Below, in pieces: positions 47,023 to 58,121 of a DNA stretch of 64,000 nt. Each line of letters opens with the position of its first letter. Position 1 is the stretch's first letter. Source of the stretch: Apium graveolens (Eukaryota > Streptophyta > Magnoliopsida > Apiales > Apiaceae); NCBI RefSeq assembly GCF_009905375.1, contig NC_133656.1:228311739-228375738 (forward strand), read 5' to 3'. The translations under genes and the position numbers were made by a program. A model generated the notes under the pieces. The model did no database searches, was not told where the DNA came from, and saw only the letters and a list, made by a program, of their open reading frames with translations.

Positions 47023-48377
47023 TGTTAGGTCCCAATTTGTTTGTAGAAGGGGGGGTTGAATGCAAACAATACCGTTTAGTCGAATAAAATGCGGAATAAA
47101 ATTGTGAAACAAAATTCAAGTTAAATAAAACTTTTATTAAACTTGAAAGGTGTTACAACTACGGTATCGGTTACAAGGGATTAATCTCAAATCAATTATT
47201 ACAAATCTAGAATAAATTCGACATGAACTTTTTCTATTTTTGTAATTAAAAAATCAAATGCTAAATGCGATTTGAGATTAAGTTCTAGGGATTTTAATCC
47301 GCTAGATTGATACACAAGAACAAGATAAGTATTTCTAGTTGATTGGATTTAACTTTACAATCTAGAAATTGATCTTGAAGTTGCAGATGAGATGAAATAT
47401 TTTTCTGCTCCTTTTTCTTTTGTTCTTGAGTTTTTGTTCTGTTTTTGATTGATTTTGAAATAATAGACTTCTGCTCCTTTTTATCAAACAGCCGAATGTA
47501 AACATGTACTGGCATGACAATCTTCTTTGGCCAGCAAGACTTTCGGTATGACAAAATTTATAACTAGCAAGACAATTAAAATGAGATAGCAAGACTTTCG
47601 GTATGACTATTGATTGTCATACCGATGGTCATATTAGTTCAAATAAATTGTCTTGCTGAATTAATAACAGATTTTAATCTAAACAGAAATTCTAATAAGA
47701 CAATTAAATGTATTGGCATGACTTTCGGTATGACTATCAATTGTCATACCGATTGTCATACTAGTTCAAATGAATTGTCTTGCTGAATTTAAGCAGATTT
47801 TAAACCAATTAAAATCTTGTAAATCCTTAATATTAATTCTAAATTAATTAATCAATTTAATTCAATTAATCAATAAATTAATCTTTGTAGATATAATTTA
47901 TTTTCTTAATTAAATTATATGACTTAATTAATTAATAGAGAATTAATACTAACCCTGAGCAGCATCCATTCTTCTGACAATCTTCTGAAAGTCACTGAGA
48001 CTTATGAATCAATTCCGCCACTTCAATGCTGACACTCGATGTACTGTCTGGTTCATGAGTGACTAACTTCCGTGACGTTTCTTCATGTCTTGACTTTGAT
48101 ATTCTGATTGAATCCTTGTAATAAATGATACCCTGACGAGATCTCTGTCACTTGATTAAATCCACGATCTTGATTTATATCACTGAGGCATGATCAAATT
48201 CTTGAACTTCTTCCAGTGAATCTTCAAGTCTGCAGATGAACAATGTTTCTTTATTCTTTGACATATGTTACATTGTGAGATCTCTCTGACGATTGATCCA
48301 CTATTTACTTATTACATTCTTATTTGAGTTGAGTTAAATACTCGAATAAATGAGTAGGCTATGACATATGCCTTTCA
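47023..48377 (-). repeat. 5' LTR of element B (1355 bp)
   Basis: TGTTAGG to CTTTCA, same length as the 3' LTR. Contains the GTCATACC/GGTATGAC array at about 47506-47786, with one core changed (CCGATGGTCAT) relative to the other LTR. Confidence 0.95.
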
Positions 48378-48721
48378 GGATCAAAGTTACTAATCTTACC
48401 AGAAAATACCTTAGTTACCACATCACACAAATAGCTCCATTTCTTTCTAAGACCTAACCTCCTAATTTCACTTAACTTAGAAGTGAAAGTTATGGTTTTG
48501 TCAGTAGAGTTGTACACAATAGTTGTCCATATCTCCTCTACAACCTCACAGTAGATTGTGGGAGATTCCAGCATCGCATAATTAAGTTTACAGCCTTTCA
48601 CAAAATCCATCATTTTGTGATAATCTCCAGACTGTTGAATCTCCTTGTTCACAAGAGTTGTGAAATTGTTCTTTTCATAGATAAATCCAGACTGGGACAT
48701 GATTTTGACAAGTGGTGCCAT
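48378..48721 (-). pseudogene. Element A env-like ORF, N-terminal fragment
   Basis: ATG at 48721 opens MAPLVKIMSQSGFIYEKNNF, nearly identical to element C. It shares YHKMMDF, LNYAMLESPTIYCEVVEEIWTT, and VFSGKISNFD, where B interrupts it. A segment of about 50 residues present in C (after FTLKGKNHCIN) is missing here, an internal deletion. Confidence 0.9.
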
Positions 48722-48827
48722 TGCTAAAGATTTGAAATTTGCAGAGAGAGTATTTGCTTTTGAGGAAGAACGAAGTTAGAGCAATTGATTCTTGAGAATG
48801 ATAAAAGAGTAGAATAAAAATGAATTC

Positions 48828-48840
48828 TGCTTTTATACTA
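48828..48840 (-). promoter_or_regulatory. TATA box upstream of A env-like ORF
   Basis: Minus-strand TAGTATAAAAGCAG about 110 bp before ATG 48721, the same spacing as in element C. Confidence 0.55.
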
Positions 48841-48980
48841 TCTGAGAAATAAACTGACAAAAATAATAAGGTGAAATAACGTAACCAATTAAAATTGCCC
48901 AAAATAGTCGTTTGAAAATAAATAAACTGTAAAAATTCTTTCAATTATCCATCGTGTTATGCTTACAAACTGTAAGTATA

Positions 48981-49150
48981 CTCAATGGATAATGTCTAGA
49001 ATTCCGACGACTAAGATTGAGACAATTCGACGGATGAGGATAAAACAATTATCCGCCGAGTTATAAAATACTCCAGAAAAATAATTGATTTTATTAACAA
49101 ACAATATACCGACGGATGACCAAACTCGATGGATAATGAGCATCCGTCCA
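48981..49150 (-). promoter_or_regulatory. CGACGGAT/CGATGGAT motif array in element A spacer
   Basis: Six or so related copies (TCAATGGAT, CGACGGATG twice, ATCCGCCG, CGATGGAT, CATCCGTC), in both orientations, at the same place as the CAACGGAT array of C. A variant of the C motif rather than random decay, since CGACGGATG also recurs inside the A env-like ORF at about 9862. Confidence 0.6.
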
Positions 49151-49245
49151 GATGTAAATTTTGACTTAGCCAAAATTTCATCCAAAACTAAAAAATCATT
49201 TAATTTTCTGGCTGCATTATAACTTGCAAAAATATCTGAAATGGT

Positions 49246-50852
49246 TCAAGAATAATTAAGCATACCTAACTCACTTACCAACCTTAAAAAGGTGGATTCA
49301 TCAAGTGGCTTGGTAAAGATATATGCAAGATGCTTTTCACTTGGAAGTTCCACAATACCATTCATCACATGTCCCCTTATGAAGTGATACTTGATGTCTA
49401 TGTGCTTTGTTCTTGAATGTTGTACTGGATTTTTAGTGATGGAAATTGCACTTTGTTATCATAGAAAATGGGAATTTTGTCCACTTGTAGACCATAGTCC
49501 AACAATTGGTTTTTCATCCCCAAAATCTGTGCACAACAACTGCCAACAGCAATATATTCAGCTTCAGCTGTAAAAGTAGAAACTAAATTTTGCTTTTTAC
49601 TGAACCAGGACACAAGCTTGTTCCCTAGAAATTGACAGGTTCTTGCTATACTTTTTATGTCTATTTTACAACCTGCATAATCTGCATCTAAATAACCAGT
49701 TAGATCAAAACCAGAATCTCTAGGGTACCAAATGCCAAGTTTTGGTGTTTCCTCGAGATATCTGAAAATTCTCTTAATAGCTACTAAGTGAGATTCTCTA
49801 GGATCAGCCTGAAATCTAGCACAAAGACAAGTAGCAAACATTATATTTGGCCTACTAGCTATTAAGTATAGAAGTGAGCCAACCATGCCTCTATAGCTTG
49901 AAATATCCACAGACTTTTCAGTAGTGTTTAACTCAAGCTTAGTTGCAGTGGTCATGGGAGTTTTTGCTGATGTGCAATCCATTAGATCAAACTTCTCTAA
50001 AAGATCATGAATATACTTAGTTTGACTAATGAATATTCCATCACTAACTTGCTTAACTTGTAAACCAAGAAAGTAAGTTAGTTCTCCTATCATGCTCATT
50101 TCATACTTACTTTGCATCAATTTGGCAAACTTTTTACAAAGTTTTTCATCTGTAGAGCCAAATATAATATCATCTACATAAATTTGAACAAGTATACTAG
50201 AGCCATTAACATTTCTAAATAATAAAGTTTTATCAACAGTACCTCTTGTGAAGTAATTTTCCAAAAGAAACTTTGATAAAGTGTCATACCAAGCTCCAGG
50301 TGCTTGCTTCAGTCCATAAAGTGCTTTCAAAAGATAGTAGACATATTCTGGAAAATTTGGATCTTCAAAACCAGGAGGTTGACTGACATAGACTTCCTCC
50401 TCCAAATCTCCATTTAGAAAGGCACTTTTGACATCCATTTGATAGACCTTGACATTGGCATGGGCTGCATAGGCTAAGAAGATTCTGATGGCTTCAAGTC
50501 TTGCAACAAGAGCAAAGGTTTCATCAAAATCTATTCCTTCTTGTTGACAATAACTCTTAGCAACCAATCTAGCTTTGTTCCTGACCACAATGCCATTTTC
50601 ATCCATCTTGTTTCTGAACACCCATTTGATGTCAATTAGATTCTTTCCTTTAGGTTTGGGTACCAGCTTCCATACCTTGTTCCTTTCAAATTGGTTTAGC
50701 TCCTCCTGCATAGCTAAAATCCAATCAGGATCTAACAGAGCTTCTTCTACCTTCTTTGGTTCTTCTTTGGATAGGAAGCTGCTGTATAGACATTCTTCTT
50801 GAGTTGCTCTCCTTGTTTGAACTCTAGAAGATGCATCACCAATGATGAGCTC
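49246..50852 (-). pseudogene. pol: Element A pol: RT and RNase H part
   Basis: The 437-codon open part (49398-50711) holds RT with YVDD ([17 protein letters not shown]) and most of RNase H. A small deletion near 49455 shifts the frame after FYDN; the remainder ([17 protein letters not shown] to LGMLNYS) ends at 49246-49248. Upstream the same frame reaches [20 protein letters not shown] and stops abruptly at about 50852, where unrelated sequence starts. Very close to element C pol. Confidence 0.9.
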
Positions 50853-52481
50853 ATTTATGTTCTATCGTTTATTCCTTTTATAATTTATTAATTCTTAATT
50901 TACTGCGATATAAATGTTAGATTAATAAATGTCTTTGGAATATGATATGCAATTTATATCTCTAAGTATGTGACTTATAAATGAGATTATGAGAATAGTA
51001 TCAGTATTCGTAAAGGTCCCTAGTCGAGTATTATTATAGGGGACAATAATAATGCATTAAGACTAGTATGTTTATTGATCGATGATCACATCTCATTGAT
51101 CAAAGGTATGGTGATACTAAAGTCAAATAAAGGCACATGTATTAAATACATGGTGCTGGATTAACCCGTTGTGAGATACTACATGTTTATAGTGTCATAA
51201 GTTATTCTCACAGTGATAATGATGTAATGGTTCTTAGACCTGAAGTCATTATATTTCTATACGAGAATTAATATGCTTTGATTCCATTAAAAGTTATCCT
51301 TGACCGGGTAATGATAAAAATGGATATTAGGTATATTATAAATCGTATGAGAAATATGAATGATCTAGATGGGATTTAACCTTCCTATTTTAGAAATGAT
51401 ATTATTGGCCTCTTGTGTGAGCTAGACTATGAAATGCGTGGTCATGCTCAAATGATGATTTGATATGATAGTATACTCATTGATCAAGGAAACTTGGATT
51501 AAACTATAATGGGGATGACACATTACATGCCTCTAGTTTAATCTATAATAGTTGGTTAAAGAGATTATATTACATAGTACATTATCAGAAAAGGTTTAAT
51601 CAAATCATCGATTTAATTATTATTACCTGGGTTGCAATGATATATTACTAGATGCCGCTCATATTTTATAATTTTAATATGAGATATTAAAATTATTGTC
51701 AATGTAATAATAACCTACAAGGTCACACACAAAGAACGCTTGAAGGAGAAATTATTTAAATTATGAATTTAAATTAAATAAGTAATTTATTATATTTATG
51801 ATATTAATTAAGTATCTTAATTAATTAAATAAATAAAATAGAGAAATTACTTAAACTAATTCCAAAATACGTTATTAATTAATTAAATATGACTTAATTA
51901 AATAAGAAATTGGGATTTCAGATTAGTATTAATTATAATCAGATTATAATTAGAAAACTCATTATTCTCTCTTTATAAACTCTTTAAGGGCTGATTTATA
52001 TATTAAAAAAGGATACATGATTTACAAAACCCTAGTCGTTAAAGGAGAAAAAGGAAGAGATGTAGAGATGGAGTTTTTGGGTGCTAGTACACATCAATCC
52101 TTCAAGAAAAGCATTCGTGTGGATGTCGCAAAGCGTAGATCGCGAGAGCGAGATACGTGATAATTCAACAAGGTTTGGAACTCCATTAATCCTCCATTAA
52201 TGAACTCTTAAAGCTTATTTAAGGTAAAGATTCTTACTATAAATTAAATATCTATTTTTGCATGGATCATGCATATGGTTTCGATTTTATTCTTGTTTTA
52301 ATTTAATTTTACATCGTTTCCATTGCGTTTATGTGCTTGAAATCCTTCAAAGTGTAGGATACTCTAAAGTCTCCCAACGAGTACACTCGTTGACTACAGA
52401 GACAGAGCTCCCAAAGTAGACACAAGAATTCACCCTACATCCTCAATGGGGACACTCATTAACTACGGGAGGAAGCCTTCC
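50853..52481. other. Unclassified AT-rich sequence interrupting element A pol
   Basis: About 1.6 kb with no ORF of note. It starts TTTATGTTCTATCG right after A pol sequence. Near its right end it has imperfect repeats of the form ACACTCRTTRACTAC. It could be an LTR or leader of another retrotransposon, but I found no matching terminal pair, so I leave it unnamed. Confidence 0.4.
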
Positions 52482-55400
52482 TGTAACATCCGGGATATCG
52501 CGTGTAATTATTTTTATCAATAAATAATTTTTAAATGATTATTATGTAATTTTTGGTAAATTATCTGATAATTGGTGTGGATATGTGGATGCTTATATGT
52601 GATATATAATAAGTTTGTTAATTTTATTATGACCAGAATAAAATATAGATAATTATGGTATTATTCTGGTAATTTTTGGGCTCTTAAGTGATTTTATATT
52701 GATTTATGAATTTATTAATTATTTTCTGAATAATTACAAAATTATTTTATAAAGTCGGGAATCGTCCGACTTCAACCGTTTTTACATTTTTACAACCCGA
52801 AACTCTTCCGAAAACTCCTTCCTAACCTAATCTGGTAATTCCGGACATTTTCCGTGTTTTGACTTTTTCTATCCGGATTACGGTTTGACCCGTGCGCGGC
52901 CCAGCGCAAGATTTTCGATACGATAATCATTTCGGTGAACCAACAAAACCCGTATTTTCGAAAGACGGGATATTATTACGTTATTTTCATATATAGTGTT
53001 TTATAAGAATCCCGGTTTGGATAATTATCCAATACGGGTATCGAATCAGATCATTTTTGCAGTTACTTAGCGGCTAAGTAACTAATTTAACGAACCAAGA
53101 CGATCCAAGACGATCCAAAACGATCCAAAACGAGCCAATATTCCAGAAATATATATAGCCCTTTTATTATTTCATTTTATTCGTATAATCATAATTAGTC
53201 AGTAAAATCCCGTAAAATACAGAGAAAATGCCGAATTAAAACCGCGTTCTTGAAAATCAAATGCACGAACGAAGGCATTATCGAACTCCGATTCGGGCGT
53301 ATAATATATCAAAACGAAGCTCTCAAAATCTTCTTTCTGAATCAACCATTTGTTTTTGCCCAGAAATCAAGGTATTTTTTTGATTTAATTATTTTATTTC
53401 GAATTAATTATGGATTAAAATAAGAATTTTTGTTCTCGATGTTGTTTGTGTGATTTGATGGCATAATCTTGTAGATAATATCTTCCTGGTCATTTTGGTA
53501 TATTATATGATGAATTTGGAGTTCAATAACATGTAGAAAATTGTGTTTGATTATCGGAATTAGAAATTAGGGTTTATAATTGATTTGAATGTTTTCAATT
53601 GAATTTAGGCATTTCTTTGTTAGGGATTATCAGTTGCAATTGATTGTACCATCTTGTAGATCATCCAAGGACGATTCGAATGGTGTATTCGTAATAAACA
53701 AACGATAGCGGGAACGACATGGCCGGAAAATGAAAGGTCGGCGGCGTTCTTGAACTTCCAGCCAAAAATCCGGACAATCCGGTGTTTTTTGTAGAAATAG
53801 ATTGTTGGAATCGATTATGGAGATTATAAACTTGTGATCTGCACCTTTTAGAACCATCCTGACAAGCGTAGGACGATCTTCGACGAGCTTAGAGGCGGCG
53901 TTAATGGCCGCCGCCGCCGGAGCTCCGATGTGGGGAGGAAGCCGGTAACAAATTACTGTTTAATCCCTGTAATTTACAAAAGCTTACAAATTTCGTATTA
54001 TAGTTTTAAAAATCTGCAAGGAATGGATTCCTGTTTTAATTATTTTCAAAAATCATATTTCTACTTAATTTATTTTCAGAAAATCAGTTTTGATTATTTA
54101 AAATTCCAAAATTTATTATTTTAAATTCAGAAAATTATTTTAATTATTTATTTATTCAAAAATAAGTCAAAATTATTTTATTAATTTTAATTATTTTTTA
54201 ATTATTTTAATTAATTGATTAATTTATAATTAATTGATTAATTAATTTAATTAATTATTAATTAATTTTAATTGATTTAATAATTAGATTTAATTGTTTA
54301 AAATTGATTTAAAATTTTTAAAAAATAGTTTCGAGCTTTAAAATATAATTTAAAATTATTTCCAAGGCTCGATAATTATTATAAAATTATTTTAAAGTCA
54401 GATTCGGGTGTTCAAACCTTATTATTTAATTATAAAATAATTCGGGGTCCAATTTTAATTCTGAAAAATGTTCAAAAATTCGTATTAAATACCTGGAAAA
54501 TCATTTTGACTCCGAATCTTCTTTAAAAAATTATTTTGATCAAATATCTTACGTGCTACATGTTATATGTGACCTGATTGATGCATTATATGCCTATGTG
54601 GTTATGATTTGATTGTTTTCATCATAACTTTTAATCCGTAAATCGGATTTGGGTGAAACGAAGGGTAGATGAAAGCTCATGACGTCTATGTGACGATTAG
54701 AATGATATGAGATTGAGTATTGATCGATACTTGTGATACCTAGCAGAATCAACAAGGCATAGAAAAGGAAATCAGTGATCCATAAATAGAATCAAAGCGT
54801 AGAAAGAGAAGGAAAGTGATTGATAAATAAAAGCAAGGCGTAGAAAGAGAAGAAAAGTGGTTGATGAATAAAACTGTTAGATGAGTACAAGTAAAGTGGA
54901 AATCGTCGGTGATAAGGCAAGTATTTCTGAACTTCTCTTCAAGATATATTGCAAATATTTTCGAACTGTTTTCATAACATGTCGCTATTATTCAAAATAA
55001 TTCATGTTTTATATTGCAAGTGCTTTGAACTATTTAACTTTGAACCCTGATTCTTCTTAATCTTGAGCCATAAGCCTTGTTCTTCATAAACCATTGATTG
55101 TTGAATTCCCAGATACGAGCCATACACATACGATACTACTCCACAAATACATACCTACCATATACTGATTTCTGATATTGAATTGCTTGATATACCAATC
55201 ATTATTCCTTGTTTAACAGAAGACCAATTCTTGGAACCCTTGAACCCTTGGTCTTCTACTTTCTGATTCTTTCCTTGATTGAAAGCCAATCTTTTTGAAT
55301 TCCCTATTATGCCTTCATGGTGTTATGAATCACCATATGCTTCAAGATAAAGGATGTTTATGATTCAACTTATTGATTTACATTGGTTTTCATATTGAAA

Positions 55401-56029
55401 TGTTCTAGAATTGGATGGTTTTATACGTGTGGACCAGATTCGTGGTCATAATAGGCCAATGTGTGCCTTGGATCCAGTATATAGAGCAAAGCTGGGAGCC
55501 TTGCTCGGGGTTAGTGCGTGACTGATAACCTTGGTTTTTAAAATAAAAAGTGAATATCCAATTCTAATCATTGCTTATTCAGAAACTTGATTCTTCTGAA
55601 TCACTTCAATTGATGATTGATTAACCTCAATTATTGTTATTATGACTTGTTGAGCTAGTTAGCTCACTCTTGCAAAAAAATTTATGTTTTCAACAGTTGA
55701 AAAGGAAAATTTGTTGATAACAAGGATTCCCAGTCCAACGTACGAGCTAGGAATCCAAGTTAAGTTGGATCGAGCTAGCAGGAGCTTATATTGTAAATGG
55801 GTTATACGAGATTGTAAGAATGATATCATTATCAATTATAAGTTGAACTAGATGGGGTTTGCTACGATATAATAAAAGTTAAGGTTGTGGCTTGTTTTCA
55901 TACTTTAACCTGTTGCGATCTGTGGTTGTGTAAAAGGGTCAATGCATATAATACTTTATATACAGGTTTAAATATTGTGGTGTGTGTTGTGAGCCCCAAA
56001 CTTCTGACCCGGGTTTGGAGGGCGTCACA
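52482..56029 (+). repeat. Tekay-type LTR (3548 bp)
   Basis: Starts TGTAACATCCGGGA and ends GGGCGTCACA, the TG...CA form of long Ty3/gypsy LTRs. A TATA-like AAATATATATAGCCC lies near 53144. 54120-54300 is extremely AT-rich (ATTAATTAATT-type runs). The left flank CTTCC and right flank GGTTG do not match, so it is not a simple solo LTR. Confidence 0.7.
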
Positions 56030-56032
56030 GGT

Positions 56033-56508
56033 TGAAGACGGTAACAAATTACCGTTTAATCCCTATAATTTACAAAAACTTACAAATTTCGTATTATAAT
56101 TTTAAAAATCTGCAAGGAATGGATTCCTGTTTTAATTATTTTTAAAAATCATATTTCTACTTAATTTATTTTCAGAAAATCAGTTTTAATTATTTAAAAT
56201 TCTAAAATTTATTATTTTTAATTCAGAAAATTATTTTAATTATTTATTTATTCAAAAATAAGTCAAAATTATTTTATTAATTAATTTTAATTAATTTTTA
56301 ATTATTTTAATTAATTGATTAATTTATAATTAATTGATTAATTGATTTAATTAATTATTAATTAATTTTAATTAATTTAATAATTAGATTTAATTGTTTA
56401 AAATTGATTTAAAAATTCCAAAAAATTGTTTCGAGCTTTAAAATATTATTTAAAATTATTTTCAAGGCTCGATAATTATTATAAAATTATTTTAAAGTCA
56501 GATTCGGG
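56033..56508 (+). repeat. Second copy of Tekay-2 LTR middle segment
   Basis: About 475 bp starting GAAGACGGTAACAAATTAC repeat 53937-54412 with scattered differences. It ends at GATTCGGG where the D LTR begins; the first copy continues GTGTTCAAACC at that point. Confidence 0.85.
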
Positions 56509-57664
56509 TGTTAGTAATAATAATCATTTTCCTTCTTGAAGCATCCAAAGAATTCGTCCAAACAACATAATGAAGTTACATCCTAAAACCTTGTTTACCT
56601 ATTAGGGCGCGCCCTACCCCTTGTATAGGTCGGAACGCTCCTTATCACATAAGGCGCACCCTAATGTTTAGGGCGACTTGAGTTGCCAATTTATGATGGC
56701 GCGCTATTTTCTTTTTGGAAAAGAGGGCAAGACATAATTTTGATTGGATCTTGGTATCTTTACCCTAATTTCATTCAATTGACCAGACTTTGACCCATAT
56801 TATTATTGTATCAAATTTTGAGCATAACAGATTTGATGGCGGGAGGTTTTTTTTTTTTATAAAACATTGACTTAGGAATTAATTTGGCTAATAGTCCAAG
56901 AGCATTAATTTGTATTAATTTATAACGGTGCCATCTATAACAACCTGTCACAACAAGTTGGAATCAAGTGGCTTCTCCGACTAGCCGAGTCGTCATTCAT
57001 CGCCGCCACTGACATCGACACAAAGTTACCTTGCTACCTAGCCCACTGCTATTCCTTAGCCTTCTAGCTACCTTGCTATACTTTGAAATCAAGCTTTCCA
57101 CAACCCGGCACAAAGTTGATATGAATACACGAGTACAAGAATAAACTAATTGATTACAACTCAAACTAGGTTTCTTATTTTTCTGGATATGAATATCTCG
57201 GGTATGAAACAAGAAAATGATTTCAGATGATGAAAGATTCTCGTGAAAGTGTTAGCTACAAATCTGAAATGAAGAGTTGTATTTATAAGCAAAGTTCTAA
57301 CAGATTTATTTTCAAACACAAGATAAGGTTGGAAGATAAGTTTGTTTGAAAATATTCGAATGAAACTTTTAAACTGATCTGTTAGTACGTTGAAAAAGAT
57401 AAATCAAGTAAAGATAAGGCTTGAGAGATTTAAACTTGATTTATAAGATAAGGTGGTGTTTGAGATAAGGTTTATCCAGATAAACAAGATATACATAAAA
57501 CCCTAACAAACCTAATCCTGAGAAATAGTCTCCTGGAAAATCTGAATCAACTGCATTCTGCAATATCTGAACTCTATTATTCTGTTGCGTTGAATTCTGG
57601 AAATCATCATAAATCTTTGTATCGTTGAATTCTGGAAATCATCATAAATCTTTGTATTCCAACA
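56509..57664 (-). repeat. 3' LTR of element D (1156 bp)
   Basis: TGTTAG at 56509 to TTCCAACA at 57664, next to a polypurine tract. TATA box: minus TATAAATA near 57270-57280. Contains a perfect 14-bp palindrome TAGGGCGCGCCCTA at 56603-56616 and related GGGCG/CGCCC copies to 56705. The second LTR is outside the window. Confidence 0.75.
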
Positions 57665-57677
57665 TTCTCCCCCTTTT
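57665..57677 (-). other. Polypurine tract of element D
   Basis: Minus-strand AAAAGGGGGAGAA before the LTR. A near copy (AAGGGGGAGAAA) lies at 58095-58106 just after the env-like ORF. Confidence 0.85.
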
Positions 57678-58121
57678 ATGATGATGACAAAGAGAACATA
57701 AATGCTTCCCCTATCAAAAACACTAAAGGCCTGTAAAACAAAGTTAGATACAACAGAATATATTGCAGTTTATAATATGTGCAATTATTATGAGAATGAG
57801 ACAACTAAAGAATGAATGAGACACTAGATCAATATGCATAAAAGAGACAGTCTCAGAGACAGTCTCAAACATTAAACACTTAAAACAGAAGACAACCCAT
57901 CCATAAACCAGGATGTCCAGTTGCAATTGTTATCTAATCACATAAACGAATCCAGAATATCAGTTAAACACATAAAATCATCCATCAAAAAATTAAGTTC
58001 AAACACCAACACATAGTCTTAAAAACGAAACACCCATCAAAGAAACATAGTCTGAAAAACCAAAATGAAACAAACGTCTTAAAAACATCATAATTTCTCC
58101 CCCTTCATCATAAAAGGGTCC
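57678..58121 (-). promoter_or_regulatory. 3' non-coding region of D with GAGAC/GTCTC palindromes
   Basis: At 57795-57868 there are repeated AATGAGACA copies and two GAGACAGTCTC palindromes in tandem. The same motif recurs in the IN-RT linker of D pol (61855-61888 and 62046-62101). No gene seen. Confidence 0.55.

Larger units (their letters stand above)
23070..48377 (-). mobile_element. Element B: complete SIRE-type Ty1/copia element with C nested in gag
   Basis: Two LTRs of exactly 1355 bp with about eight differences, TSD GGATC, an iMet primer-binding site, gag-pol, a spacer with palindromes, an env-like ORF and a polypurine tract. Its own length without C and C's extra TSD copy is about 12.2 kb. 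Stops at 33128 and 30102, changes in the env-like ORF and the insertion of C in gag make it defective now, but the LTR similarity says it moved recently. Confidence 0.93.
9000..50852 (-). mobile_element. Element A: old SIRE-type Ty1/copia element, fragmented
   Basis: Three pieces (9000-10933, 22908-23069, 48378-50852) rejoin in order on the minus strand as pol, spacer and post-pol ORF of one SIRE-type element. Removing Athila (with TSD ATGGT) and B (with TSD GGATC) restores continuity with the intact homologue in element C. Its LTRs are not in the window: Tekay-1 cuts the 3' side at 9000, and an unclassified sequence cuts pol at about 50852. It is the oldest layer of the nest. Confidence 0.85.
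52482..56508 (+). mobile_element. Tekay-2: Tekay-type LTR plus internal fragment of second LTR
   Basis: A full-looking LTR (52482-56029) is followed by the first bases expected after it (GGTTG, as in the AGTTGGTATCAGAGC context), then jumps at once into sequence equal to the middle of the same LTR (53937 onward). The simplest reading is an element whose internal region and the start of its 3' LTR were deleted. Element D later inserted in that remaining 3' LTR at 56508. Confidence 0.6.

Noticed and set aside
52482..56029. Simple solo LTR
   Set aside because: The flanking five bases differ (CTTCC and GGTTG) and a second partial LTR copy follows at once.
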